Assembly: GCA_023269735.1 (NCBI GenBank)
Contig: JAGDWA010000110.1
Coordinates: 1 to 36,771 of the forward strand
Direction: 5' to 3'
Source of the DNA: Thermofilum sp.
GTDB taxonomy: Archaea > Thermoproteota > Thermoprotei > Thermofilales > Thermofilaceae
Length of the DNA stretch: 36,771 nt
In this document: one piece after another, positions 15,231-23,717 of the stretch
Numbering within the stretch: position 1 is the first letter of the stretch
Layout: every line of letters starts with the position of its first letter
Made by a program: the position numbers and the translations under genes
Notes under the pieces: model-generated
The model's database searches: none
The model's input: only the letters and a program-made list of their open reading frames with translations
Told to the model about the DNA's origin: nothing

Positions 15231-16763
15231 TCAATACCCTTTAAGGACCTCGTGGAGGTCGTCGAGGCTCTCGCGCAGCTTCCTCTCGATGTCGGAGAGC
15301 CTCCTCTCCCTCTCCCTCTCGCTCAGCCTCCTGCCGGCGCCGCTCACCACCTCCTCCGCCTCGCGGAGTAGCCTCCCGACCTCCGCGAAAATCCCGTCGA
15401 CCTTCTCGAGCAGCTCACGCGCCTCCTCGCTCGATGCGAGGACCTCGGCTAGCCGCCTCAGCTCAGCTTCGCGCCTCATGTACCTCTGCGCCGCCTGCCT
15501 GAGGGCCTGCCTGCTGAGCTTGCCCCTCCGATAGCTGCCCCAGACGCCCAAGTAAGCCTCCAGGTTGCTCCCCCTCTCCCTCAGCACCGCGAGGAGCTCG
15601 CTGGACACCCTCACCTCCGCGGCCACAAGCTCCCCCTTGGGCCTGCGGAGCCTCATGACAGCGCCCACTGCCGCGAGCACCACCGCCAGGGCTGCGATCA
15701 ATAGGTAGTTCGGCGTGGGGGGCGGGTACAGGTGCCCCTCGACCAGGACGTAGGGGTCGGCCTCCTCGGGGAGCAGCTTCTGGCCGCTGAGCCTGTAGAT
15801 CGTATAACCCCCTTCAGCCCCCACCCTCTCTACGCCGCGCAGCTCGCCCCGGACTTTCAAGGTGATCGTGAGGTTGCTCACGTACCACCCGACGCTAAGG
15901 AAGGCCGGGAGCGCGTAGCGTCCCTCCACTGTGCTAAGCGGGGCCGAGAGCTTCACCCACACGATTGCCCTATCGCCCCGGGCCTCAGGGGGGGCTAGCA
16001 GCCTTATGGACACGACCGTGGCATCGCCTTGCCTCTCGACCGAGTAAAACGTCGGGGGGTAGGGGCCCAGGAGCCCGCCCACCTCCCTCACCTCCACGAA
16101 GCCGGGGTACGTGAGCGTGACGTTGCCCTGGGATCTCCCAGCGAAGCCTACGAGCGTGAAGTTGTCGACGATGGTCAGGTGCTGAGCGTCGACGTAGAGT
16201 GTCCTGTCCAGCCTCTCTATCGAGGGCGCGAGCATGGTCGCTAGCACGCTGAAGGTCAGGTTGCCCACGCGAGGCGCCTCGACGCTCAGCGCTGCTCTTA
16301 AGCTGTACCTCTGCCCTCCGTAGCTCACGCTGACATTGAACGGCGACGAGACGACGCTTGGGTAGGAGGGTAGGTCGGACACTGTGAGCGTGAAGTTGCA
16401 GTCGCGAGCTTCGACTGGTACCAGAGGTGCCGGAAGGCTCACGTACAGCACCCCAGCCCCCCGAAGGGTCGTGTTGAGGGCGAGCCAGAGCTCGAAGCCC
16501 CCGCCTGCGGTTAACCCGAAGCTCAGCTTACCCCCCTGCGCCCTCAGGGGGCTCCGCGTCCCATTGATGACTGCAGTCGCGTACTCCAGGTACCGTGAGA
16601 AGTTCCCCAGGTCGATCGTGGCGCTGGCGGCCTGGAAGCCCCTCCCCAACAAGTGGACAACCACGTACGGGGGCTCCACGCGGGCCCGCATCTCAACGAC
16701 GGGCGCCGCCAGCGCGACATTCGAGAGCAGCAGGATCGCTGCGGCAAGCGCGCACAGTCGCAT
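15231..16763 (-). CDS. Surface-anchored protein: signal peptide, beta-rich ectodomain, TM helix, cytoplasmic coiled coil
   Basis: This is a 510-residue protein of unrecognised family with clear topology. A signal peptide comes first (MRLCALAAAILLLSNVALAA). Then about 340 residues rich in beta-type sequence follow, with many N-x-S/T sequons (for example NFS, NGT, NTT, NFT, NVS, NLT), as in glycosylated archaeal surface proteins. One TM helix (YLLIAALAVVLAAVGAVM) is followed by about 140 charged residues rich in Arg, Glu and Leu that look like coiled coil. The ATG at 16763 is chosen over the GTG at 16781, because an AT element at 16784-16795 is about 26 bp upstream of it. It could be a sensor or envelope scaffold linking the outside to a cytoplasmic coiled coil. 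The gene is divergent from the methylthiotransferase. Confidence 0.75.
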   Translation of the reverse strand: MRLCALAAAILLLSNVALAAPVVEMRARVEPPYVVVHLLGRGFQAASATIDLGNFSRYLEYATAVINGTRSPLRAQGGKLSFGLTAGGGFELWLALNTTLRGAGVLYVSLPAPLVPVEARDCNFTLTVSDLPSYPSVVSSPFNVSVSYGGQRYSLRAALSVEAPRVGNLTFSVLATMLAPSIERLDRTLYVDAQHLTIVDNFTLVGFAGRSQGNVTLTYPGFVEVREVGGLLGPYPPTFYSVERQGDATVVSIRLLAPPEARGDRAIVWVKLSAPLSTVEGRYALPAFLSVGWYVSNLTITLKVRGELRGVERVGAEGGYTIYRLSGQKLLPEEADPYVLVEGHLYPPPTPNYLLIAALAVVLAAVGAVMRLRRPKGELVAAEVRVSSELLAVLRERGSNLEAYLGVWGSYRRGKLSRQALRQAAQRYMRREAELRRLAEVLASSEEARELLEKVDGIFAEVGRLLREAEEVVSGAGRRLSERERERRLSDIERKLRESLDDLHEVLKGY

Positions 16764-16782
16764 GTGGAGCCCTCGAGTCACG

Positions 16783-16796
16783 CTTTTAATTCCTTC
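16783..16796. promoter_or_regulatory. Shared AT element between divergent surface-protein and methylthiotransferase genes
   Basis: CGCTTTTAATTCC is the only AT-rich element in the gap. On both strands it lies about 26 bp before a start codon (ATG 16763 on the minus strand, ATG 16816 on the plus strand). A single element may therefore act as the TATA box in both directions and decide both starts. Confidence 0.55.
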
Positions 16797-16815
16797 TCAG
16801 GGCTCGATCGATGGG

Positions 16816-18081
16816 ATGCACAAGGTTTACGTCGAGGACTACGGCTGCTGGCTCAACAAGGCCCTGGCCGCATACATCAGGCAGCTGGTGGCTCGCGAGG
16901 CGGTTATCGTCGAGAGGGCCGAGGAAGCCGACGCCGTGATCGTGAACACGTGTGCCGTAAGGGCCGAGAGCGAGAGGAAGGTTCTTGCGCGGCTCAGGGA
17001 GCTCGCCAGGATGGGCAAGCGAGTGGCGGTGACAGGCTGCCTGGTTAATGTCCGCCCCTACTCGATCGTGGAGGCAGCGCCGGGCGCATCGCTAATCGAG
17101 CCCTCGTGCCTGGATGAGATTGAGAAGTTCTTGAGGGGCGAGGACGTGTGGTGCGTCAGGGAGTACCGCAGGGCGGCCTTCGCGGCGCGGTACAATGGGG
17201 GTGTCAGGTTCGCGGTGCCCATCCAGGTTGGCTGCACGGGCTCCTGCAGCTTCTGCGTCGAGCCCATCGTGAGGAGGGGCGTGGCCAGCCTGGAGCCTGA
17301 CAGAGTGGTCGAGCTAGTGGCCGACGCCGTGAGGAGGGGGGCCAAGGAGGTTTACCTCACCGGCCAGGACGTCGCAGCCTACGGCGTGGACCTGGGCACA
17401 CGGCTGACGGACCTCCTCCAGCGCATCCTCTCGGAGGTGGATGGCGAGTACAGGCTGAGGCTGGGCATGATGGAGCCGTGGATGGTGAGCAGGCTCGCGA
17501 GGGACCTGGCCGCGCTGATGAGGGACAGGAGGGTCTACAAGTACCTCCACCTGCCGCTTCAGTCCGGCGACGATGGGGTCTTGAAGCTCATGAGGAGGAA
17601 GTACACGGTGAGCGAGTACGAGCAGCTCGTCTCCTTCTTCAGGCGTGAGGTGGGCGAGCTCTCCGTGGTGACCGACATGATCGTTGGGTTTCCGGGGGAG
17701 ACTCAGGAGGCGTTTATGAGGAGCGTGGAGGCAGTGAGGAGGCTCCGCTTCGACAAGGTCCACGTGGCGCGCTACACGTTTAGACCGTTCACGCCGGCGT
17801 ACGTGGCTGGGAACACGGTGCCGGAGCCGGAGAAGAAGAGGAGGTCAAGGGTCCTATCGCAGGTAGCCCTCCGGGTCGCTGCCGAGGTCAACTCATCGTA
17901 CGTGGGAAGGGAGCTCTACGCGCTGGTTTGCGAGAGGGGTGAGAGGGAGGGGACTCTCGTGGCCAGGACGGACGCCTACAAGCCCGTGGTGGTGCCCGAG
18001 GGCGCCAAGCTGGGGGAGTGGGTTAAGGTTAGGATCAGGGGCTTTACGCCGCTCCACTTGATAGGCGAGGTCGTAGACTAG
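16816..18081 (+). CDS. MiaB-like tRNA methylthiotransferase (archaeal e-MtaB type)
   Basis: This is a 421-residue radical SAM methylthiotransferase, the archaeal type expected to make ms2t6A at position 37 of ANN-reading tRNAs. The N-terminal UPF0004 domain has its three cluster Cys in YGCWLNK, VNTCAVR and TGCLV. The radical SAM motif is CTGSCSFC (C-x3-C-x2-C), followed by YLTGQDVAAYG, HLPLQSGDD and DMIVGFPGE, all family signatures. A C-terminal TRAM domain (about the last 60 residues) should bind tRNA. The reading frame stays open far upstream (to 16384), but that part is antisense to the surface-protein gene. The ATG at 16816 gives the canonical MHKVYVEDYGCWLN beginning and fits the TATA spacing. 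It ends overlapping metG by 4 bp, tail to tail. Confidence 0.9.
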   Translation: MHKVYVEDYGCWLNKALAAYIRQLVAREAVIVERAEEADAVIVNTCAVRAESERKVLARLRELARMGKRVAVTGCLVNVRPYSIVEAAPGASLIEPSCLDEIEKFLRGEDVWCVREYRRAAFAARYNGGVRFAVPIQVGCTGSCSFCVEPIVRRGVASLEPDRVVELVADAVRRGAKEVYLTGQDVAAYGVDLGTRLTDLLQRILSEVDGEYRLRLGMMEPWMVSRLARDLAALMRDRRVYKYLHLPLQSGDDGVLKLMRRKYTVSEYEQLVSFFRREVGELSVVTDMIVGFPGETQEAFMRSVEAVRRLRFDKVHVARYTFRPFTPAYVAGNTVPEPEKKRRSRVLSQVALRVAAEVNSSYVGRELYALVCERGEREGTLVARTDAYKPVVVPEGAKLGEWVKVRIRGFTPLHLIGEVVD

Positions 18082-19772
18082 CCGGTCGACCTCCCCCTGA
18101 TGGCCTCGAGCTTCGCCTGCATCGCCTTGAGCTCCTCATCCGAGATCTTCCTGAAGAGCGGCTGAGGCTCACCGATCCTGAGCCCGGGCCTTACCGGCTG
18201 CTTAGCCTCGCTCCAGCCAGCCTCCTCCACCCTGCCGCTGTAGCCTAGCAACTCCCACATCCTCTGGGCGCTCTCCGGGATCACGGGCGCCAGGGTTACG
18301 GCTAGGGTCTTCACCAGGCTGCACGCCACGAACAGCGTCTTAGCCGCCTCCTGCAGGGGTTCCTCCCAGGGCCTCATCTCGTTCAGGTACGCGTTGCCCA
18401 GCGACGCGATGTCCACCACACCGGAAAGGGCGCGCTTGAACCGGAACGCCAGCATCTCCTCCTCGACTTTGTCGACCCTGCCCCAAGCATCCTGCAGAGT
18501 CTCGGAGTCCCGCCCCCTGAGCTCGCCAGGGTCCGGTATCACGTAGTCGAACCTGCGCTTCACCAGGGTCAGGGTCCGGTGGACGAAGTTCCCGATCACA
18601 TCGTTAAGCACCGAGTTGATGACCTCCTGCAGTCCCTTCCAGGAGAAGCTCGTGTCGCGAACCTCAGGGCGCATCCAGATCAGGGCGAAGCGCCAGTAGT
18701 CCGCCGGCAGCAGCTCCAGCGCCTCGTCTATCCACACCCCGATACCCCTGCTCTTCGAGAACTTCTCACCCTCGAAGAGGAGGTACTCGGTCGAGGCGAC
18801 CGTCCACGGCAGCACGTAGCCCTCGCCAGAGGCCATCAGCAGCGCTGGGAAGATGATGGTGTGGAAGGGTATGTTGTCCTTGCCTATGAAGTACACGCTC
18901 TTCGTGCTCTTATCGAGCCAGAACTCCCTCCACCTCCACGGCTCGCCCCTCCTCTCGAAGTACTCCTTGACGGCCGACACATAGCCTAGCACGGCCTCCA
19001 TCCACACGTATATGGTCTTGCCCTCGGCGCCGGGGAAGGGGGCTGGTATCCCCCACTTGTTGTCGCGCGTGAGAGACCTGGGGCGGAGCCCCTCCTTGAG
19101 CATCTGCAGGCTCATGTTCCTCGCGTTCTCGGGCAGGTGGGGGTTGCCCTCGATGTACTCCCTCAACCTGTCAGCCAGCTTGGAGAGGTCCAGGAACCAG
19201 TGCTTGCTCTCCTTGACGATTGGCCGGGAGCCGCAGAGGACGCAACGCGGCTCGATGAGCTGGAGGGGGTCGAGGAGCCTCCCGCAGTTGTCGCACTGGT
19301 CGCCCCTAGCCCTCGGGTAACCGCAGTAGGGGCACGTGCCCTCTACAAAGCGGTCGGGCAGGTAGATGTTGTCGACAGGGCAGTAGAGGGTCTGCACTAC
19401 ATCGCTGAAGATGTACCCGTTCTCGAAGACCCTCCTGTAGAACTCCCTCACGAACTCGATGTGAGTGGGGTTGTGCGTCTTGGTGTAGATGTCGAAGGAA
19501 ATGTTCCACCTCCTGAAGAGCTCGCTCACCTTCTCGTGCATCTCGTCGGCCAGCTTCTCCGGGTCCACGCCGCGCTTCAGGGCCTCGACCTCTATGGGGG
19601 TGCCGTGCTGGTCCGATCCGCTGGCGAATACAACCTCAGCGCCACGCATCCTGAGGAACCTCGCCGCCACGTCAGCCGACAGGATGGAGCCGATGAGGTT
19701 CCCCAGGTGGGGGATCGCGTTCACGTACGGCCAGGCCGAGAAGACTAGCCACCTCTCCCTTAGCTCGACCAC
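18078..19772 (-). CDS. metG: Methionyl-tRNA synthetase
   Basis: This is a 564-residue class I synthetase. The N-terminal catalytic start SAWPYVNAIPHLGNL contains the HIGH-type motif (HLGN), and the KMSKS loop appears as KFSKSRG. Two zinc knuckles are present, CPYCGYPRARGDQCDNCG plus an added CVLCG, as in archaeal MetRS. The anticodon-binding helical domain contains NAYLNEMRPW and there is no appended C-terminal EMAP-like domain. The GTG at 19772 is selected: the upstream open frame to 19895 has no family resemblance, while AGCTTTTAAGG at about 19795-19803 lies about 26 bp upstream. It is divergent from the G1P dehydrogenase gene. Confidence 0.95.
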   Translation of the reverse strand: MVELRERWLVFSAWPYVNAIPHLGNLIGSILSADVAARFLRMRGAEVVFASGSDQHGTPIEVEALKRGVDPEKLADEMHEKVSELFRRWNISFDIYTKTHNPTHIEFVREFYRRVFENGYIFSDVVQTLYCPVDNIYLPDRFVEGTCPYCGYPRARGDQCDNCGRLLDPLQLIEPRCVLCGSRPIVKESKHWFLDLSKLADRLREYIEGNPHLPENARNMSLQMLKEGLRPRSLTRDNKWGIPAPFPGAEGKTIYVWMEAVLGYVSAVKEYFERRGEPWRWREFWLDKSTKSVYFIGKDNIPFHTIIFPALLMASGEGYVLPWTVASTEYLLFEGEKFSKSRGIGVWIDEALELLPADYWRFALIWMRPEVRDTSFSWKGLQEVINSVLNDVIGNFVHRTLTLVKRRFDYVIPDPGELRGRDSETLQDAWGRVDKVEEEMLAFRFKRALSGVVDIASLGNAYLNEMRPWEEPLQEAAKTLFVACSLVKTLAVTLAPVIPESAQRMWELLGYSGRVEEAGWSEAKQPVRPGLRIGEPQPLFRKISDEELKAMQAKLEAIRGRSTG

Positions 19773-19819
19773 CCTGCGGTGGGCCCGCGCTCCCTTAAAA
19801 GCTTTCGGCGCGCCCCAGA

Positions 19820-19833
19820 CGAGTTTATAAGGT
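19820..19833 (+). promoter_or_regulatory. TATA box for G1P dehydrogenase
   Basis: GAGTTTATAAGG (TTTATAA at 19823-19829) would start a transcript near 19852-19855. This favours the GTG at 19855 over the one at 19843 as translation start of the dehydrogenase. Confidence 0.6.
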
Positions 19834-19854
19834 CGCGGTCGAGTGCCCGATGCA

Positions 19855-20916
19855 GTGGAAGGGAAGCCAGTGCACGAGATAGAGCTCCCCGCCAAGGTCG
19901 TAGTGGGGAGCGGAGCCCTCAGAAGGCTCCCGCAGCTGCTAAGCCGCTTCTCCTACGAGCGGGTTGTCGTGCTGACGGGCCCCAACGTCCACCGCGTGGT
20001 CGGCCACGCCGTGGTCTCAATGCTTTCCAGCGAGGGCTTCGAAGTCAACGTAGGGATAGTGGGAAGGGCTGACAGCGAGGGCGTCAACGAGGCGAGGGAG
20101 GTCGTCAAGTCGGCCGCGCCGGACGCCATCCTGGCCGTGGGCGGGGGCAGGGTGATCGACGTGGTGAAGTACGTGGCCCACCTTTCCAACCTGCGCTTCA
20201 TCAGCGTCCCTACCGCGATCTCCCACGACGGGGTCGCCAGCCCCATCGTATCGCTGAAGGACGTGGACGGCTCCCCCATCGGCAGGTTCGTCAAGCCGCC
20301 CATAGCGGTCGTCGCCGACGTGGACGTCATCTCCCAGGCCCCGCGGAGGCTTCTGGCCAGCGGCTTCGGCGACATAATAGGCAAGTTCACCAGCGTTCGC
20401 GACGCCGTACTGGCGAGGAAGCTCAAGGGCGAGTACGTCGGCGACTACAGCCTCGCACTGGCGAAGATGAGCGCCAGGATGGTGGCGAGGAGCGCGGAGA
20501 GCATAGCCAAGCTGGAGCCGGAGGGGGTCAGCGTCCTGGTCGAAGCGGCGATCAGCTGCGGAGTGGCGATGGCGATCGCCGGGAGCTCCCGGCCCTGCTC
20601 CGGCAGCGAGCACTCCTTCAGCCACGCGCTGGACATGGTCTACCCGGAGAAGCAGAGCCTGCACGGCGAGCAGGTCGGCGTGGGGACCATCATGATGGCT
20701 TACCTGCACGGGATCAACTGGAGGAGGATAAGGCGACTGCTGAAGATCGTGGGGGCGCCCACAAACTGCGAGGAGCTGGGCGTGCCCCCGCGCGCGATCA
20801 TCGAGGCGCTCAAGCTCGCGCACAGGGTCAGGGAGAGGTACACGATACTCGGCGAGAGCGGGCTCAGCGAGAGCGCTGCCGTAAAGCTGGCCAAGGTGAC
20901 GGGCGTGATACCCTGA
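19855..20916 (+). CDS. egsA: sn-Glycerol-1-phosphate dehydrogenase
   Basis: This enzyme, of about 353 residues, reduces dihydroxyacetone phosphate to sn-glycerol-1-phosphate with NAD(P)H, which sets the archaeal lipid stereochemistry. NAD-binding loops LTGPNVH and AVGGGRVIDVVKYVA are present, followed by SVPTAISHDGVASP. The zinc ligands fall in SGFGDIIGK (Asp), GSEHSFSHALD (His) and LHGEQVGVGT (His). Length and motifs fit archaeal EgsA/AraM-type enzymes. Its product feeds the GGGP synthase encoded at 1665. The GTG at 19855 is favoured by the TATA spacing; the in-frame GTG at 19843 would add four residues. The FBP aldolase/phosphatase gene follows after 65 bp with its own promoter. Confidence 0.93.
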   Translation: MEGKPVHEIELPAKVVVGSGALRRLPQLLSRFSYERVVVLTGPNVHRVVGHAVVSMLSSEGFEVNVGIVGRADSEGVNEAREVVKSAAPDAILAVGGGRVIDVVKYVAHLSNLRFISVPTAISHDGVASPIVSLKDVDGSPIGRFVKPPIAVVADVDVISQAPRRLLASGFGDIIGKFTSVRDAVLARKLKGEYVGDYSLALAKMSARMVARSAESIAKLEPEGVSVLVEAAISCGVAMAIAGSSRPCSGSEHSFSHALDMVYPEKQSLHGEQVGVGTIMMAYLHGINWRRIRRLLKIVGAPTNCEELGVPPRAIIEALKLAHRVRERYTILGESGLSESAAVKLAKVTGVIP

Positions 20917-20948
20917 GGCCGCAGAGCGGCGGCCAGGGCAATGAGGCA

Positions 20949-20962
20949 AAGAATTTAAAGGG
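20949..20962 (+). promoter_or_regulatory. TATA box for FBP aldolase/phosphatase
   Basis: AAAGAATTTAAAGG (TTTAAA near 20954-20959) is about 26 bp before the ATG at 20982, so the mRNA is expected to be leaderless. Confidence 0.6.
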
Positions 20963-20981
20963 TGCCGCCGCGACTGGTCCG

Positions 20982-22085
20982 ATGAAGGTAACGGTCTCTC
21001 TGATCAAGGCCGATATCGGCGGCTGGGTCGGCCACAGCACTGTCCACCCCAAGCTGATAGAGTACGCACAGGGCAAGCTCAAGGAGGCCAAGGAGACCGG
21101 CCTACTCATCGACTACTACGTTTTCAACGTGGGGGATGACCTGCAGCTGCTGATGACGCACACGCGCGGGGAGAACAACCCCGAGATCCACAAGCTGGCC
21201 TGGGACACCTTCGTGGGGGCCACGGAGAAGGTCAGCAAGCCGCTCAAGCTCTACGGCGCCGGCCAGGACCTGCTGAAGGACACTTTCAGCGGCAACGTGA
21301 GGGGCATGGGGCCGGGCGTCGCCGAGATGACGTTCGAGGAGCGCCGCAGCGAGCCGATAATAGTGTTCGCGGCCGACAAGACGGAGCCGGGCGCTTGGAA
21401 CTTCCCGCTATACAAGATGTTCGCCGACCCCTTTAACACGGCCGGACTGGTCATAGACCCCAGCATGCACGACGGCTTCCGCTTCGAGGTGTACGACGTC
21501 ATCGAGCACAAGTACGTGCTCATGAACGCTCCCGAGGAGCTGTACGACCTTCTGGCGCTAATCGGCACCCCTGGCAGGTACGTGGTTAGGAGGGTGTTCA
21601 GGAAGTCCGACAACGAGATCGCGGCCGCCGCCAGCGTGACGAGGCTGAGCCTGATAGCTGGGAGGTACGTTGGTAAGGACGACCCGGTGCTCATCGTGCG
21701 CGCCCAGCACGGCTTCCCCGCAGTGGGCGAGATCCTGGAGGCCTTCGCCTTCCCGCACCTGGTGGCCGGCTGGATGCGCGGGTCCCACCACGGCCCGCTC
21801 ATGCCGGTTCCCCTCAAGTACGCCAAGTGCACCAGGTTCGACGGGCCGCCTAGAGTCGTTGCGCTGGGCTTCCAGCTGCACGACGGTCAGCTGGAGGGGC
21901 CCAACGACCTCTTCGACGACCCCGCTTTCGACTACACGAGGAGCGTGGCCCAGATGATTGCCGACTACATAAGGCGCCACGGCCCCTTCATGCCGCACAG
22001 GCTAGGCCCCGAGGAGATGGAGTACACGACTCTGCCGGCAGTGCTGGAGAAGCTGAGGGGGAGGTTCAAGCCCGGAGAGGAGTAA
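20982..22085 (+). CDS. fbp: Bifunctional fructose-1,6-bisphosphate aldolase/phosphatase
   Basis: This is a 367-residue type V FBPase found in thermophilic archaea and deep bacteria. It condenses triose phosphates to FBP and dephosphorylates it to fructose-6-phosphate, making gluconeogenesis unidirectional. Visible family features are the N-terminal metal-binding KADIGGWVGHSTVHP, VGDDLQLLMTH, GMGPGVAEM, the Lys/Tyr region CTRFDGPPRVVALGFQ, and PNDLFDDPAFD. The His in VGHS is among the catalytic and metal residues of the family. The complete length suggests a functional enzyme, so this organism makes sugars from C3 units. It is convergent with endA across a short gap holding a T-rich terminator. 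Confidence 0.95.
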   Translation: MKVTVSLIKADIGGWVGHSTVHPKLIEYAQGKLKEAKETGLLIDYYVFNVGDDLQLLMTHTRGENNPEIHKLAWDTFVGATEKVSKPLKLYGAGQDLLKDTFSGNVRGMGPGVAEMTFEERRSEPIIVFAADKTEPGAWNFPLYKMFADPFNTAGLVIDPSMHDGFRFEVYDVIEHKYVLMNAPEELYDLLALIGTPGRYVVRRVFRKSDNEIAAAASVTRLSLIAGRYVGKDDPVLIVRAQHGFPAVGEILEAFAFPHLVAGWMRGSHHGPLMPVPLKYAKCTRFDGPPRVVALGFQLHDGQLEGPNDLFDDPAFDYTRSVAQMIADYIRRHGPFMPHRLGPEEMEYTTLPAVLEKLRGRFKPGEE

Positions 22086-22088
22086 GAG

Positions 22089-22106
22089 CCCTTATAAATC
22101 TCTTTT
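22089..22106 (+). terminator. T-rich terminator between fbp and endA
   Basis: The 21-bp convergent gap contains CTTATAAATCTCTTTTTTA, with a run of six T on the plus strand directly after the fbp stop codon. This is a likely U-tract terminator for fbp. Confidence 0.5.
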
Positions 22107-22652
22107 TTACATCAGCCATCTGAACTGCAGGTAGCACACCTTCCCGTTCTCGTCCACGAAGGCTATGATGAACTTCTTCCTGACGGAGTGCGAGAGCCTT
22201 CCCGCCCGGACGATCTCTATGGGGTCGAGCTTGCTGTCGAAGGGCAGGACGTGGACCAGGAAGGGCGCGTGCTCCAGCCCCGGACCCAGCCTGTACACCA
22301 GGAACGTGGCCCCGAACTTCATCCCGGACTTCACCACCAGCCCCCTGTCCCTGAGGTCCCTGTAGACGGCGTAGACCTCGCCGAAGTTCTCGTAGCTCTC
22401 GCTGCCCAGCTTCATCAGCTCCTCGACCCCCATGCGTCGCCCGCCCTCGCGCACGACCTCAACGACACCCTTCTCGGCGAGGTAGATGGCCTCCAGGAGC
22501 GAGAGCTCGAGCTCCCGCTCCACGTTGGGCAGCTTTGGCTTGCTTACCGCGAAGAACTTGCCGTAGAAGCCCTCGTTGAAGTAGAGGTCCCTGGCCCTCT
22601 CCCTATCGAACACCACCACCCTTCTCCCGAGCAGGGCCGCGGTGACGGGCAT
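22107..22652 (-). CDS. endA: tRNA-splicing endonuclease EndA
   Basis: This protein of about 181 residues cuts tRNA and rRNA introns at bulge-helix-bulge structures. The C-terminal catalytic domain shows KFGATFLVYRLGPG (catalytic Tyr), EHAPFLVHVLP (catalytic His) and SHSVRKKFIIAF (catalytic Lys). The motif order and VYRDLRDRGLVVKSG before it are family hallmarks. The ATG at 22652 gives a normal length; an ATG at 22703 in the same frame would add 17 residues with no family resemblance. In Thermoproteota this catalytic type often needs a second structural subunit; none is visible here. The gene is divergent from the HerA-type ATPase gene. Confidence 0.9.
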   Translation of the reverse strand: MPVTAALLGRRVVVFDRERARDLYFNEGFYGKFFAVSKPKLPNVERELELSLLEAIYLAEKGVVEVVREGGRRMGVEELMKLGSESYENFGEVYAVYRDLRDRGLVVKSGMKFGATFLVYRLGPGLEHAPFLVHVLPFDSKLDPIEIVRAGRLSHSVRKKFIIAFVDENGKVCYLQFRWLM

Positions 22653-22729
22653 TGCGTGCAGCGGGCCTGAGGAGCCTCTTATCCCTTCTTTCCCCCTTAT
22701 CATAACCGCGACCGTAGGGTGGGGAGTGC

Positions 22730-23680
22730 GTGGCCCTCAGGCTGAGGCTGGGCAGGTTCGGCGGAAGGATCGCAATAACGCAGGGTCACGTGGTGATCCT
22801 AGGTCGCTCGGGTTCTGGCAAGACCAACACCGCGAAGGTCATCGTGGCAGAGTTGATGAAGAGAGGCGTGCCAGTGCTCGTGCTGGACTGGGCCGGCGAG
22901 TACGCCAGCCCGCGGCTGGTGCGGCTGGTTCCCGGCGAGAACCTCGCGTTGGATGTGCTGCCTCCCGGATCTGACGACCCGGAGCACGTAGATGTGATCG
23001 TGGACCTCTTCGACGCTGTCTTCCACCTCACCCAACCCCAACTCTACATGCTACGGCTGGCTGTCAAGCAGGCGATCGCCGATGGCTGCAGCGGCATAAA
23101 GGGGATCCTCGACGCGCTCGAAAAGGTGCCCATCAGGTCGTATTATGACCACGAGACGAGGGCCGCGCTCGTCAGGCGCCTGGCCCCTCTGAGCGAGGGG
23201 CGCGTTGCGCGAGCGCTGGAGGGGGGTGCACCCCTCGAAGCGGTCTTGTCGAAGAGCTTCGCAGTCGACCTGAGCGTGTTCAAGAGCGTCTACGCCAAGA
23301 GGCTCTTCACGCTACTCCTACTGAAGGAGGTTTACGATCGCGCGGTGGCTCGAGGGCCCACCCAGGGAATCGTCCACGCGACTCTCATCGAGGAGGCGTG
23401 GAATGTGATCCCCTACCGAAGGCCCGACGCCGAGCCGACAATCGGCGAGCGGCTCTTTGCGGAACTGCGGAAGTACGGCGAGTGCGCGATAGCTGTAGCG
23501 CAGAACCCGGCTGAGATCGCGTGGAGCGTAGTGAATAACGCCGAGATCTTGGTCGTGCACGCCATGATGCCCAAGGGATACGAGGCGCTGGGTCTGCAGG
23601 CCCTCGCGCTGAGGACAGGCGAGGCGATCGTCATCGAGCGTGGGCGTGCCAGGCTGGTGAGGGTTAGAAAGGCCCGATAA
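22730..23680 (+). CDS. HerA/VirB4-type ATPase (short, DUF87-like)
   Basis: This is a 316-residue FtsK/HerA-superfamily ATPase. The P-loop is GRSGSGKTNTAKV, followed by VPVLVLDWAGEY, where HerA-like proteins have their conserved D-x-x-x-E/D. Walker B is HATLIEEAWNV, and sensor region AVAQNPAEIAW lies near residue 260. At 316 residues it is much shorter than the DNA-end-resection HerA (about 500), lacking most of the N-terminal beta-barrel domain. No nurA gene is adjacent. The GTG at 22730 fits a TATA-like CTTATCATAACC at 22695-22706. The role is probably DNA or protein translocation; the partner is unknown. Confidence 0.82.
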   Translation: MALRLRLGRFGGRIAITQGHVVILGRSGSGKTNTAKVIVAELMKRGVPVLVLDWAGEYASPRLVRLVPGENLALDVLPPGSDDPEHVDVIVDLFDAVFHLTQPQLYMLRLAVKQAIADGCSGIKGILDALEKVPIRSYYDHETRAALVRRLAPLSEGRVARALEGGAPLEAVLSKSFAVDLSVFKSVYAKRLFTLLLLKEVYDRAVARGPTQGIVHATLIEEAWNVIPYRRPDAEPTIGERLFAELRKYGECAIAVAQNPAEIAWSVVNNAEILVVHAMMPKGYEALGLQALALRTGEAIVIERGRARLVRVRKAR

Positions 23681-23681
23681 A

Positions 23682-23694
23682 CATTTTATAACTC
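23682..23694 (+). promoter_or_regulatory. TATA box for the barrel-like/PhoU-like bicistron
   Basis: CATTTTATAACTC (TTTATAA at about 23684-23690) precedes the ATG at 23718 by about 30 bp and is the only promoter-like element upstream of the two overlapping genes. Confidence 0.55.
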
Positions 23695-23717
23695 TGAGCC
23701 CCGGCCGCAGGGGCGCC

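Noticed and set aside
16384-16815. Longer N-terminus of the methylthiotransferase from 16384
   Set aside because: It is antisense to the surface-protein gene, with composition expected of a shadow frame; family members start at the MHKVYVEDYGC region.
19773-19895. Longer N-terminus of MetRS from 19895
   Set aside because: It would overlap the G1P dehydrogenase start and promoter, contains a TATA-like element, and has no family resemblance.
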